Assembly: GCF_012113595.1 (NCBI RefSeq)
Contig: NZ_CP050831.1
Span: 2,356,001 to 2,420,000 of the forward strand
DNA: 64,000 nucleotides
Direction of reading: 5' to 3'
DNA from: Bacteroides faecium
GTDB taxonomy: Bacteria; Bacteroidota; Bacteroidia; Bacteroidales; Bacteroidaceae
The notes below the pieces were generated by a model that was not told the origin of the DNA, did not search any database, and saw only the letters and a program-made list of their open reading frames with translations. The translations under genes and the position numbers were made by a program. Shown one piece after another: positions 38,085-46,834 of this stretch. The first letter of the stretch is position 1. Every line of letters starts with the position of its first letter.

Positions 38085-39947
38085 ATGGCAAAAGATTATA
38101 GATTAGAGAAGCGCAAATTTGTTATCAGTGGCATTGCTCTATCCATTGTTCTCATTTATCTGATACGGCTTTTCGTATTGCAGATAACGACGGACGACTA
38201 TAAAAAGAATGCCGACAGCAACGCTTTCCTGAACAAGATTCAATATCCCTCGCGAGGAGCTATCTACGACCGTGCCGGCAAATTGCTGGTATTCAACCAG
38301 CCTGCCTATGACATTTCGATTGTTCCGAAAGAAGTGGAAAACCTGGACACGCTCGACCTGTGTCAGTCATTGAACATCACCCGTGCCCAATTCCTGAAGA
38401 TAATGAGCGACATGAAAGACCGTCGCCGCAATCCGGGATACTCCCGCTATACCAACCAGTTATTTATGTCGCAACTTTCGGCAGAAGAATGTGGTGTCTT
38501 TCAGGAAAAACTGTTCAAGTTCCGTGGCTTCTATATCCAGCGGCGTACCATCCGCCAATATTCCTACAATGCCGCCGCCCATGCTTTGGGCGACATCGGA
38601 GAAGTTTCCGCCAAAGAAATGGAAGCGGATGAAGAAGGATACTATATCCGTGGCGACTATGTCGGCAAGTTGGGTGTGGAGAAATCATATGAAAAGTACC
38701 TGCGCGGAGAGAAAGGAATTGAAATCCTGCTTCGTGATGCGCACGGCCGTATTCAAGGACATTATATGGATGGCGAATACGACCGTCCTTCCGTCCCCGG
38801 CAAGAACCTGACGCTAAGCCTGGACATTGATTTGCAGATGTTGGGCGAACGTTTATTGAAGAACAAAATCGGAAGTATCGTAGCCATCGAACCCGAAACC
38901 GGAGAAATCCTCTGCCTGGTATCTTCTCCGAACTATGACCCGCATCTGATGATTGGTCGTCAACGGGGTAAGAACCACCTGATGCTGCAACGTGACAAGA
39001 TGAAGCCTTTGTTGAATCGTGCTTTGATGGGTGTTTATCCACCGGGTTCTACCTTTAAGACAGCGCAGGGACTGACCTTCCTGCAAGAGGGAATCATCAC
39101 CGAGCAAAGCCCTACTTTCCCCTGCTCGCGTGGTTTCCATTACGGCAGACTGACGGTAGGTTGCCATGCTCACGGAGCGCCGCTTCCGTTGATACCCGCC
39201 ATTGCTACCTCGTGCAACTCCTATTTCTGTTGGGGGCTGTTCCGTATGTTCGGCGACCGTAAGTACGGTTCGCCGCAGAATGCCATCACCGTTTGGAAAG
39301 ACCACATGGTTTCGCAAGGATTCGGTTACAAACTGGGAGTCGATTTGCCGGGAGAGAAACGCGGGTTAATCCCGAACGCGCAATTCTATGATAAAGCCTA
39401 TCGCGGACACTGGAACGGACTGACGGTAATCAGTATCTCTATCGGTCAGGGAGAAATCCTGTCCACCCCGCTCCAGATTGCAAACCTGGGAGCAACGATA
39501 GCTAACAGAGGATATTTCGTCACACCACATATTGTAAAAGAAATCCAGGACAATCAGATAGACAGTCTCTACCGTACCCCCCGCTATACCACTATTGAAA
39601 AGAGACATTACGAGTCGGTAGTAGAAGGTATGCGTGCCGCTGCTACGGGTGGTACTTGCCGGATGCTCTCCATGATGGTGCCGGATTTGGAAGCCTGTGG
39701 AAAAACGGGTACGGCACAGAACCGCGGACATGACCATTCGGTATTTATGGGCTTTGCGCCGATGAACAAACCGAAGATTGCTATTGCCGTCTATGTGGAG
39801 AACGGCGGATGGGGAGCTACATACGGAGTTCCTTTCGGGGCACTGATGATGGAGCAATATATGAAAGGCAAGCTCTCTCCGGAGAACGAGTTGAGGGCGG
39901 AAGAATTTAGTAACAGAGTGATATTGTATGGTAACGAGGAGCGATAG
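38085..39947 (+). CDS. mrdA: Penicillin-binding protein 2 (elongation transpeptidase)
   Basis: This 620-residue class-B PBP crosslinks peptidoglycan during elongation. There is a single N-terminal TM (about residues 14-31), a dimerization/pedestal domain (about 50-220) and a transpeptidase domain with the catalytic serine in SxxK (Ser322, 'GSTFK'). The SxN motif is 'SCNSYF' and the KTG motif 'CGKTGTAQN'. The position after mreD and before rodA is standard. Its last 20 nt overlap the rodA start. Confidence 0.96.
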   Translation: MAKDYRLEKRKFVISGIALSIVLIYLIRLFVLQITTDDYKKNADSNAFLNKIQYPSRGAIYDRAGKLLVFNQPAYDISIVPKEVENLDTLDLCQSLNITRAQFLKIMSDMKDRRRNPGYSRYTNQLFMSQLSAEECGVFQEKLFKFRGFYIQRRTIRQYSYNAAAHALGDIGEVSAKEMEADEEGYYIRGDYVGKLGVEKSYEKYLRGEKGIEILLRDAHGRIQGHYMDGEYDRPSVPGKNLTLSLDIDLQMLGERLLKNKIGSIVAIEPETGEILCLVSSPNYDPHLMIGRQRGKNHLMLQRDKMKPLLNRALMGVYPPGSTFKTAQGLTFLQEGIITEQSPTFPCSRGFHYGRLTVGCHAHGAPLPLIPAIATSCNSYFCWGLFRMFGDRKYGSPQNAITVWKDHMVSQGFGYKLGVDLPGEKRGLIPNAQFYDKAYRGHWNGLTVISISIGQGEILSTPLQIANLGATIANRGYFVTPHIVKEIQDNQIDSLYRTPRYTTIEKRHYESVVEGMRAAATGGTCRMLSMMVPDLEACGKTGTAQNRGHDHSVFMGFAPMNKPKIAIAVYVENGGWGATYGVPFGALMMEQYMKGKLSPENELRAEEFSNRVILYGNEER

Positions 39948-41385
39948 TTTGTGGAAAACACTGGACTGGGTAACGATTTGCATTTACCTGCTCCTGATTG
40001 TCGGCGGATGGTTCAGCGTCTGCGGAGCGAGCTATGACTATGGCGAACGCGACTTCCTCGACTTCTCTACCCGTGCCGGCAAGCAGTTTGTATGGATTAT
40101 CTGTTCGTTCGGGCTAGGCTTTGTGCTGTTGATGCTGGAAGACCGTATGTATGATATGTTCGCCTACATTATATATATAGGGATGATTCTCTTGCTTATC
40201 GTCACTATCTTTATTGCACCGGACACAAAAGGTTCGCGTTCCTGGCTCGTCATGGGGCCTGTCAGCCTGCAACCCGCCGAATTTGCCAAGTTCGCCACGG
40301 CCCTGGCGCTGGCCAAATATATGAACGCCTACTCATTCAGCATCAAGAAGGAAAAGTGCGCCCTGGTCTTGGGGCTGATTATCCTTCTCCCGATGTTATT
40401 GATTATCGGTCAGCGGGAGACAGGCTCTGCCTTGGTATATCTCGCCTTTTTCCTGGTTCTCTACCGGGAAGGAATGCCGGGCGTAGTACTCTTTGCCGGA
40501 GTCTGCGCGGTAATCTACTTCGTAGTCGGCATCCGTTTCGACGAAGTGTTCATTGCCGACACGCCCACGCCATTGGGCGAATTTATCGTATTACTCTTGA
40601 TTTTGTTATTCGCCGGCGGCATGGTATGGGTATATCGTAAGAAAGCCGCACCTACCCGCAACATCATTGGCGGAAGCCTGGGCGTATTATTAATCGCTTA
40701 CTTGGTATCAGAATACTGGGTACATTTCAGCCTGGTTTGGGTGCAATGGGGACTTTGTGCTGTCGTAGTAGGTTATCTGATATATTTGGCATTGAGCGAG
40801 CGCCAGCGCACCTACTTCTTAATTGCCTTATTCACTATCGGCTCCATCGGATTCCTCTATTCCAGCAACTATGTATTCGATAATGTACTGGAACCGCATC
40901 AGCAAATCCGTATCAAGGTGGTACTGGGCTTGGAAGAAGACTTGACAGGAGCGGGGTACAACGTGAACCAGTCCAAGATTGCCATCGGCTCCGGCGGACT
41001 GACGGGAAAAGGCTTCCTGAACGGTACGCAAACCAAATTGAAGTATGTACCCGAACAAGATACAGACTTTATCTTCTGCACAGTAGGAGAGGAGCAAGGC
41101 TTTGTCGGCTCGGCTGCCGTCTTGATAGCCTTTCTGATTCTGATTTTGCGATTGATATTCTTGTCCGAACGACAGCCCTCTACTTTTGGGCGGGTATATG
41201 GATACTCCGTCGTCAGCATCTTCCTTTTCCATCTATTTATTAATGTCGGTATGGTGTTGGGATTGACACCGGTTATCGGTATTCCGCTGCCGTTCTTCAG
41301 TTACGGCGGGTCTTCTTTGTGGGGCTTTACGATATTGCTGTTTATCTTCCTGCGCTTGGATGCAGGGCGGGGCAGAAGGCTGTAG
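39928..41385 (+). CDS. rodA: Rod shape-determining peptidoglycan polymerase RodA
   Basis: This 485-residue SEDS-family glycosyltransferase polymerises lipid II with PBP2. It has about ten TM helices, the lipid-II loop 'GYNVNQSKIAIGSGGLTGKGFLNGTQTKLKYVPEQDTDFIF' region (key Asp in 'QDTDF') and the C-terminal 'GIPLPFFSYGGSS' signature. It is slightly longer than many homologs because of extra helices around residues 190-300, which is usual in Bacteroidota. It overlaps mrdA by 20 nt and closes the elongasome operon. Confidence 0.95.
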   Translation: MVTRSDSLWKTLDWVTICIYLLLIVGGWFSVCGASYDYGERDFLDFSTRAGKQFVWIICSFGLGFVLLMLEDRMYDMFAYIIYIGMILLLIVTIFIAPDTKGSRSWLVMGPVSLQPAEFAKFATALALAKYMNAYSFSIKKEKCALVLGLIILLPMLLIIGQRETGSALVYLAFFLVLYREGMPGVVLFAGVCAVIYFVVGIRFDEVFIADTPTPLGEFIVLLLILLFAGGMVWVYRKKAAPTRNIIGGSLGVLLIAYLVSEYWVHFSLVWVQWGLCAVVVGYLIYLALSERQRTYFLIALFTIGSIGFLYSSNYVFDNVLEPHQQIRIKVVLGLEEDLTGAGYNVNQSKIAIGSGGLTGKGFLNGTQTKLKYVPEQDTDFIFCTVGEEQGFVGSAAVLIAFLILILRLIFLSERQPSTFGRVYGYSVVSIFLFHLFINVGMVLGLTPVIGIPLPFFSYGGSSLWGFTILLFIFLRLDAGRGRRL

Positions 41386-41410
41386 AAGGGTTATTTGTTT
41401 TCAAATTACA

Positions 41411-41448
41411 CTTTTATCAGGATATAAATCTTTTATCAGGATATAAAT
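41411..41448 (+). repeat. 19-bp tandem direct repeat (two copies) after rodA
   Basis: Two identical copies (41411-41429, 41430-41448) beginning CTTTTATCAGGAT, with a third partial copy at about 41463. They lie between the convergent rodA and gldH stops. No hairpin or T-tract terminator is obvious. Confidence 0.7.
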
Positions 41449-41487
41449 GTACTTTGACTACACTTTTATCAAGATGAGAAGAATTTC

Positions 41488-41973
41488 TTAATCTTCTATG
41501 CGTTGTTTTTCAACCCGTATTCCTATGTCATTTATTCCTTGCAATTTCTCGTCTTTCATTCCGCTCATTACCTTAATGGTATAATTGCCCGGATGCAAAG
41601 GACGTACGGATTTGACGAATGTTTCTGCTTGAAAAACGCTTCCCCATCCTTTTCCTGTCCATCTGCCTGTGGAATCGGCAAGGCTGATAGCGATAGTATC
41701 AGTACGCCACACCGTAGAATCCGGCATATTTTGAGAAATGAATAAATGCAAGTCATGATAAAGATAATCTGTCCTGTTACGGACTTCCGCGAATAGGCGG
41801 AAAGTGGTAGGAATACTATCAGTGATAGGAATAAGAAAAGAGAGTGTATCACTCTTTCCCCATCCTTCATTAGGAAGGGATTGGTAAGAGTGATACACAG
41901 TATTCTCGTCGTTACAGGCTGCTAAACAAGCAGCGAACAGACAAAATAAGCTATTCCTGAGAAGGCTTTTCAT
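41488..41973 (-). CDS. gldH: Gliding-motility-type lipoprotein GldH
   Basis: This 161-residue lipoprotein (lipobox 'CLAAC', Cys20) matches the GldH family ('TVYHSYQSLPNEGWGKSDTLSF', 'LRLFAEVRNRTDYLYHDLHLFI'-like block). In gliding Bacteroidota GldH is needed for motility; in non-motile Bacteroides its role is unknown, perhaps an envelope or secretion accessory. The start is ATG at 41973, which overlaps the ricT tail by 23 nt. An upstream frame open to 42393 is the out-of-frame shadow of the ricT low-complexity tail. Last gene of metF-holB-ricT-gldH. Confidence 0.9.
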   Translation of the reverse strand: MKSLLRNSLFCLFAACLAACNDENTVYHSYQSLPNEGWGKSDTLSFLIPITDSIPTTFRLFAEVRNRTDYLYHDLHLFISQNMPDSTVWRTDTIAISLADSTGRWTGKGWGSVFQAETFVKSVRPLHPGNYTIKVMSGMKDEKLQGINDIGIRVEKQRIED

Positions 41974-43462
41974 TATTATTCTGCGGTTTCTCCTGATTCT
42001 GATTTCTTTCCGGTCTTTCGGGTCTTTCTCCTCTTTCGGGTCTTTCCGGTCTGGGACGACGCTCCTGACCTTGCGGACGTTCCGGTCTTTCCTGATTTTG
42101 AGGACGTTCCTGATTTTGAGGACGTTCTTGTCCTTGTGGGCGTTCCGGTCGTCTGTTGTCGTTATTCCGTCCCTGATTCTGTCCTTGATTCTGTCCCCTG
42201 TTCCGGTTGTTATTATTGTTTCTCGGTCGGTTTTCCCTTTCCCCTCTGTTTCCGTTTTCTGACGGTTGCGAGCGGTTATCATTCTCCCGTTGAGGTTGTT
42301 GCGGACGGTTTCCACCCTCTGCCTGTTGCTGCGGGCGGTTGTTATTGTTGTTATTTCCTTTTTTCTTCTTCTTGTTATTCCGGTTTCCGCCATCCTTATT
42401 ATTCCGGTTGCGGTCGAAACGGGTAAGGCTTTCCTGTTCCAGCAAATCCACCGGTTTCTTCGGTTCCGGCTTCTTCTCTTCTTCGACCAGGCTGTCCGGC
42501 TTCATCCCTTTTCTATTCATGGAGATAATCTCAAAAGCACGTTTACCGCTAATCGTAACCAAATTAGCAGGGAAGCTCTTGTCTGTAGAATAAGAAATCT
42601 GATTGCTCAGAATATCCGCCTTGAAGAAATAGAAAGTACCATCCTTTGTTTCCAGTTCAATCTCCTTGGAAGGAAGACGCTTTTGAGCTTCCACATAGCA
42701 GTCCACTTCATAATTCAGACAGCATTTCAGCTTCGCGCATTGTCCGGCAAGTTTCTGCGGATTCAGTGAAATGTCCTGATAACGGGCTGCACTGGTAGAT
42801 ACCGATACGAAACTCGTCATCCACGTAGCACAGCAAAGCTCGCGTCCGCAAGGACCGATACCGCCGATACGTCCCGCTTCCTGGCGTGCACCAATCTGCT
42901 TCATCTCGATACGTACACGAAACGCTTCCGCCAATACCTTAATCAGTTGGCGGAAATCCACACGCTCGTCCGCAATATAATAGAAGATAGCCTTGTTACC
43001 ATCTCCCTGATACTCCACATCGCCGATTTTCATGTTCAGGCTCAGATTCAAAGCAATCTGGCGCGCACGAATCATCGTAGCATGCTCCTTACCTTTGGCT
43101 TCGTTGAATTTCTCCATATCCACCGGTTTGGCTTTCCGGTAAACGCGCTTGATTTCCGTATCCGCCTTGAAGTTTGCTTTCTTCATTTGCAGCGGAACCA
43201 GTCTGCCTGTCAGCGTTACTACACCAATATCGTGACCCGGAGCAGCTTCAACGGCAACTATATCCCCCTTTTCCAGTTTGATTTTATTGCTGTTGCGGTA
43301 ATACCCCTTCCGGGTATTCTTGAATTGCACCTCTACCATGTCACTCTCTTCCGCATTGCCCGGAATATCAGCCAGCCAATCGTAGGTGTTCAGTTTCTTA
43401 TCTTGTCGGGAGCACCCTTTGCAGCAAAGGCCGCCGCTCCCATTATGAAGTTTATATTCCAT
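41951..43462 (-). CDS. ricT: PSP1-domain protein RicT with long disordered tail
   Basis: A 503-residue PSP1/YaaT-family protein; in Firmicutes RicT is part of an Fe-S Ric complex affecting RNA processing. The PSP1 core occupies about residues 35-270, with Cys clusters 'CCKGC' (about 14-18), 'GPCGRELCC' and 'CAKLKCC' that could hold metal. After about residue 330 comes a ~170-residue low-complexity tail rich in Asn, Arg, Gln and Glu, with repeated 'RPQNQE'/'ERPERPQGQ' units. The tail is probably disordered and perhaps RNA-binding. It lies 14 nt after holB. Confidence 0.9.
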   Translation of the reverse strand: MEYKLHNGSGGLCCKGCSRQDKKLNTYDWLADIPGNAEESDMVEVQFKNTRKGYYRNSNKIKLEKGDIVAVEAAPGHDIGVVTLTGRLVPLQMKKANFKADTEIKRVYRKAKPVDMEKFNEAKGKEHATMIRARQIALNLSLNMKIGDVEYQGDGNKAIFYYIADERVDFRQLIKVLAEAFRVRIEMKQIGARQEAGRIGGIGPCGRELCCATWMTSFVSVSTSAARYQDISLNPQKLAGQCAKLKCCLNYEVDCYVEAQKRLPSKEIELETKDGTFYFFKADILSNQISYSTDKSFPANLVTISGKRAFEIISMNRKGMKPDSLVEEEKKPEPKKPVDLLEQESLTRFDRNRNNKDGGNRNNKKKKKGNNNNNNRPQQQAEGGNRPQQPQRENDNRSQPSENGNRGERENRPRNNNNNRNRGQNQGQNQGRNNDNRRPERPQGQERPQNQERPQNQERPERPQGQERRPRPERPERGERPERPERNQNQEKPQNNNEKPSQE

Positions 43463-43476
43463 AGTTTATATATTTA

Positions 43477-44601
43477 TTATTGCTTCAACAGTACAATCAT
43501 CTTCAGCGAGAAGTCGAAGAATACCATTTTAGCATTTACATTCTGTTCTATATGTAGTTGCGCTTCGCTCAGTTCGTCCATGATACCCATCACATTCCGT
43601 TCGTTGACAAAAGGCGCAAAGCGGGTTGCAAAATTCTGTTCGTTGATAGTCATATACGTAAGGTCGCGTTGATGCAGGTTGAAGATAAAATTCTCCCGAA
43701 TCATACGCTGGCAATATTCCAGAAGATTCTTCTGGCGTTCACGCCCCATGCCTGCCACTTGCTCGCTCCACATTTTCATCTCCCTGATTTTCCGTTGGTA
43801 AGACAAACGCATCAGGCTGACAAATAATTCGAAGAACAACTGGTTCTCTTCATTCAGATGAATAGACTCGAGTGCCTTGATAAAATTCCCGTTTGCCAGA
43901 TGGGCGATAGAAATACTGTCGGCAGGCAAAATATTATATTTTGTCTGTAATACCCGGTCGATACTAGCTTCGTCGATCTTCCGCACATTCATACGTTGGG
44001 TACGGCTCAGGATAGTAGGCAGAATCATGTCCGGTGCTTCCGATACCAATAAGAAAACCGTCTTTTCCGGCGGCTCTTCAAGCAACTTCAGCAGTTTGTT
44101 GGCACACACCGGATGCATTTTCTCCGGCAGCCACACAATCGTAATCTTAAATCCCCCTTCACTGGATTTCAGACTAAGTTTTTTCAGAATCTCATCACTC
44201 TCTTTGGCATAAATCAATGCCTGTGAGTTCTCGGCATCCATCTCACCCAACCAGTGGTTTAGGTTAAAGTAAGGATGATTGATGACAAACGGTCGCCAGT
44301 CGGCAATATAATCATCGCATACTTCCTTTTTTCCCTTTGCGCTTTTCACGATAGGAAAAACGAAATGTACGTCCGGATGCACCAATTTATTGAATTTCAC
44401 GCAGGACGGACACACACCGCAGGCATCAGTTCCGCCCCGGTTGGTGCAACTGATATAACGTGCATAAGCAATAGCCAGCGGCATTTTCCCGACCCCTTCC
44501 GGGCCGCAGATAAGCTGGGCATGTGGAATACGCCCCTCATTCACTTCCTGAATAAGCCGTTGCTTGATTTCTTCCTGTCCGATTACGTCTCTGAAAAACA
44601 T
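43477..44601 (-). CDS. holB: DNA polymerase III delta' subunit-like clamp-loader protein
   Basis: This 374-residue AAA+ clamp-loader subunit has a degenerate Walker A ('GPEGVGKMP'), the treble-clef zinc cysteines ('CTNRGGTDACGVCPSC') and sensor/SRC-like 'LSRTQRMNVRKI'. Together these fit delta', the stator of the clamp loader. It lies 1 nt after metF in the same operon, with ricT next; holB-ricT pairing is common in bacteria. Confidence 0.93.
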   Translation of the reverse strand: MFFRDVIGQEEIKQRLIQEVNEGRIPHAQLICGPEGVGKMPLAIAYARYISCTNRGGTDACGVCPSCVKFNKLVHPDVHFVFPIVKSAKGKKEVCDDYIADWRPFVINHPYFNLNHWLGEMDAENSQALIYAKESDEILKKLSLKSSEGGFKITIVWLPEKMHPVCANKLLKLLEEPPEKTVFLLVSEAPDMILPTILSRTQRMNVRKIDEASIDRVLQTKYNILPADSISIAHLANGNFIKALESIHLNEENQLFFELFVSLMRLSYQRKIREMKMWSEQVAGMGRERQKNLLEYCQRMIRENFIFNLHQRDLTYMTINEQNFATRFAPFVNERNVMGIMDELSEAQLHIEQNVNAKMVFFDFSLKMIVLLKQ

Positions 44602-44602
44602 A

Positions 44603-45556
44603 TCAATAAATGATTTTGGCTACTTCTTTGATACTGTCTACGGCTCCGATAGAGTAGAAATGAATACTTGGTACTCCATGAGCCATCAACTCCTTGCACT
44701 GGGCTACACACCATTCGATACCTACTTGCTCGGCTTCCGCGTCATTCTTGCACTTCAACGCTTCTTTCACCAAGTCTTCCGGCAAATCCACTTTGAAAGT
44801 CTTTGGAATCATACTTAGTTGAGACAGCTTCTTGAACGGCTTGATTCCCGGAATGATAGGTATATTGATACCTGCCGCTTTCGCCTGCTCCACAAATTCA
44901 AAATATTTCCTGTTATCGTAGAACAACTGCGTCACAGCATATTCCGCCCCGTTCTCCACTTTTTTCTTCAGCCAGTAAAGGTCAGTCTCGATATTGGGAG
45001 CTTCTTCGTGCTTCTCCGGATAACAAGCCACCCCGTAAGAAAACGGCGTACTGCTGACTTTCATCTCCGAACCGTCCACAAAAATACCTTTATTGAAATT
45101 ATTGATTTGTTCCTGCAACTCGATAGCATGATGATAACCGTCACCTTCCGGTGTAAATACCGACTCATGTTTCGCTTTGTCACCACGCAACACCAGTAAT
45201 TCCGTGATATTCAGAAATTGCAGGTCGAGCAACACATACTCGGTTTCTTCACGTGTGAATCCGCTGCACAAAATATGCGGGACTACCGTAATATTGTATT
45301 TGTTCTGAATGGCGGCAGCCACGGCAACCGTTCCCGGACGCCTTCTCAAGCGGTTTCTCTGAAACAATCCGTTACCGAGGTCCTTATACACATATTCGCT
45401 GCGGTGGGTAGTGATATTGATATATTTCGGGTCAAATTCCCGAAGCGTATCGATTGTCTGATATAACTTTTCTATTCCCGTTCCTTTCAGCGGTGGAAGT
45501 ATCTCGAAAGAAAAAGCAGTTTTCTTGTTGCTATGTATTAAATCAATTACTTTCAT
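44603..45556 (-). CDS. metF: 5,10-methylenetetrahydrofolate reductase
   Basis: A 317-residue FAD-dependent TIM-barrel enzyme making 5-methyl-THF for methionine synthesis. Family motifs: 'FSFEILPPLKG' with the catalytic Glu, 'ITTHRSEY', 'LVLRGDKAKHE' and 'VTQLFYDNRKYFEF'. Normal length. First gene of the minus-strand metF-holB-ricT-gldH unit. Confidence 0.96.
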   Translation of the reverse strand: MKVIDLIHSNKKTAFSFEILPPLKGTGIEKLYQTIDTLREFDPKYINITTHRSEYVYKDLGNGLFQRNRLRRRPGTVAVAAAIQNKYNITVVPHILCSGFTREETEYVLLDLQFLNITELLVLRGDKAKHESVFTPEGDGYHHAIELQEQINNFNKGIFVDGSEMKVSSTPFSYGVACYPEKHEEAPNIETDLYWLKKKVENGAEYAVTQLFYDNRKYFEFVEQAKAAGINIPIIPGIKPFKKLSQLSMIPKTFKVDLPEDLVKEALKCKNDAEAEQVGIEWCVAQCKELMAHGVPSIHFYSIGAVDSIKEVAKIIY

Positions 45557-45608
45557 TCTTTTTTTGCTAATGTTCGTTATCTACTTGGATTAAACGTGCA
45601 TATTGGGA

Positions 45609-45616
45609 CAAAAATA
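45609..45616 (-). promoter_or_regulatory. Predicted -7 box for metF operon
   Basis: TATTTTTG on the minus strand, 53 nt before the metF start. It fits TAnnTTTG; the -33 element is not clear. Confidence 0.4.
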
Positions 45617-45647
45617 CGAAAAAAGAAAGATTTCTTCTTGATTTACT

Positions 45648-46829
45648 CTAAAATAGTTTTGTTTTTATCGTACTATTGTTGGACTTTTCTGTCTTTCGGC
45701 TTTCGATGTATTCCTGTGGCGTGCATCCGGCAATCTCCTTAAACTGTTTAAAAAAGGTGGTACGGCTCTTAAAACCGGAAATTGCATGAAGCGTATCGCA
45801 GTTGATAGTACCTTTGTTCAATTCGATCAGGTGAAGTATATACTCCACACGGAAACGGTTGATAAGTGTATAGAAATTCACCTCAAACTCTTTGTTGATA
45901 AAACGGGAAAGCGCATAATGATTTGTCTGCAACGCTTGTGCCACCTCTTTCAGCGAAAGTTCCGGATTCAGATAAGGCTTTTTATGATTAAAATATTCCA
46001 GCAATTGTATTTTGAGTTTTGCTTGCTTGTCATCCGTGGTGACAGATAACTCTTCCACTTCCTTGAAGCTCTTCTTCTTCGGCTCAATATCTACCGGAGG
46101 AATCGCGCTCTGGCGGGAACCATACCAGAACAGGGTCCACACGGCTCCCAAAGAAACGACATTGAACAGCATTTTGTATCCGGCGGAAGTGTTCACCATC
46201 CAGAGTATATCGAGGATGCCCATGATAATAAACAAATAAATCGTAATGCTCACCCACGAAAGGGTAATCCCTCCCACAAAAGAATAACTGTTGACGATAA
46301 ACTTACGGTAATCACGGTAGATACGTAGTATAAAAACCCCCATCCAGGTATAAAAAACAAGGATGCCACAGATAGTCAGAAGGTGGAAAACCATCGGCAG
46401 CGAAGATAAATCTGCCAACCTGTGGATACCCTGAACCGGTTGAAAACGTGCCGAAAACGTGCCGGGCAACAGGACAAATAGAGAAAATAGCGCCCAGCCC
46501 CCACTAAAATAAAGCATATATTTCCGGGTAAGCAATTGGGGACGCATCAGTGAAACATAGTAAAACAGAATGACGATGGAATTTGCCGTTGAAAAAATAA
46601 AATTGACCGGGCGGAATATTTCGCTATGGCTCGCGCTGAAATAGCGGTCGAACAGGAAACTGGCAGCCATGCCGGTTCCTAATGTAACTAAGACGAGAGC
46701 CAACCACGTTTGCGAAGGAGTTCGCCGACGGTTGGCAAGTAGGGCGAATGCAGCCATAAAAGCACTCACGATAGGGGTATAATAAAGAAATATGCCCAAG
46801 TCTCCGTAATAATTCGTAATATTATTCAT
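45648..46829 (-). CDS. Membrane-anchored AraC-type regulator 1
   Basis: A 393-residue protein with an N-terminal bundle of about six or seven TM helices (about residues 10-240) and a cytoplasmic AraC/XylS DNA-binding domain (about 290-385). The two HTH units are visible: 'LSLKEVAQALQTNHYALSRFINKE' and 'LHAISGFKSRTTFFKQFKEIAGCTPQEYIE'. The second keeps the canonical AraC ending, making this the most conserved of the three tandem regulators. The membrane domain is not a recognised transporter. It is third in its operon, 5 nt after the next regulator, and reads away from the fimbrial operon. Confidence 0.88.
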   Translation of the reverse strand: MNNITNYYGDLGIFLYYTPIVSAFMAAFALLANRRRTPSQTWLALVLVTLGTGMAASFLFDRYFSASHSEIFRPVNFIFSTANSIVILFYYVSLMRPQLLTRKYMLYFSGGWALFSLFVLLPGTFSARFQPVQGIHRLADLSSLPMVFHLLTICGILVFYTWMGVFILRIYRDYRKFIVNSYSFVGGITLSWVSITIYLFIIMGILDILWMVNTSAGYKMLFNVVSLGAVWTLFWYGSRQSAIPPVDIEPKKKSFKEVEELSVTTDDKQAKLKIQLLEYFNHKKPYLNPELSLKEVAQALQTNHYALSRFINKEFEVNFYTLINRFRVEYILHLIELNKGTINCDTLHAISGFKSRTTFFKQFKEIAGCTPQEYIESRKTEKSNNSTIKTKLF

Positions 46830-46834
46830 CTTGC

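Noticed and set aside
41488..42393. A 301-codon minus-strand frame as one large gene
   Set aside because: Its first ~140 codons are the out-of-frame reading of the ricT low-complexity tail; only the part from ATG 41973 is GldH, with its own lipobox.
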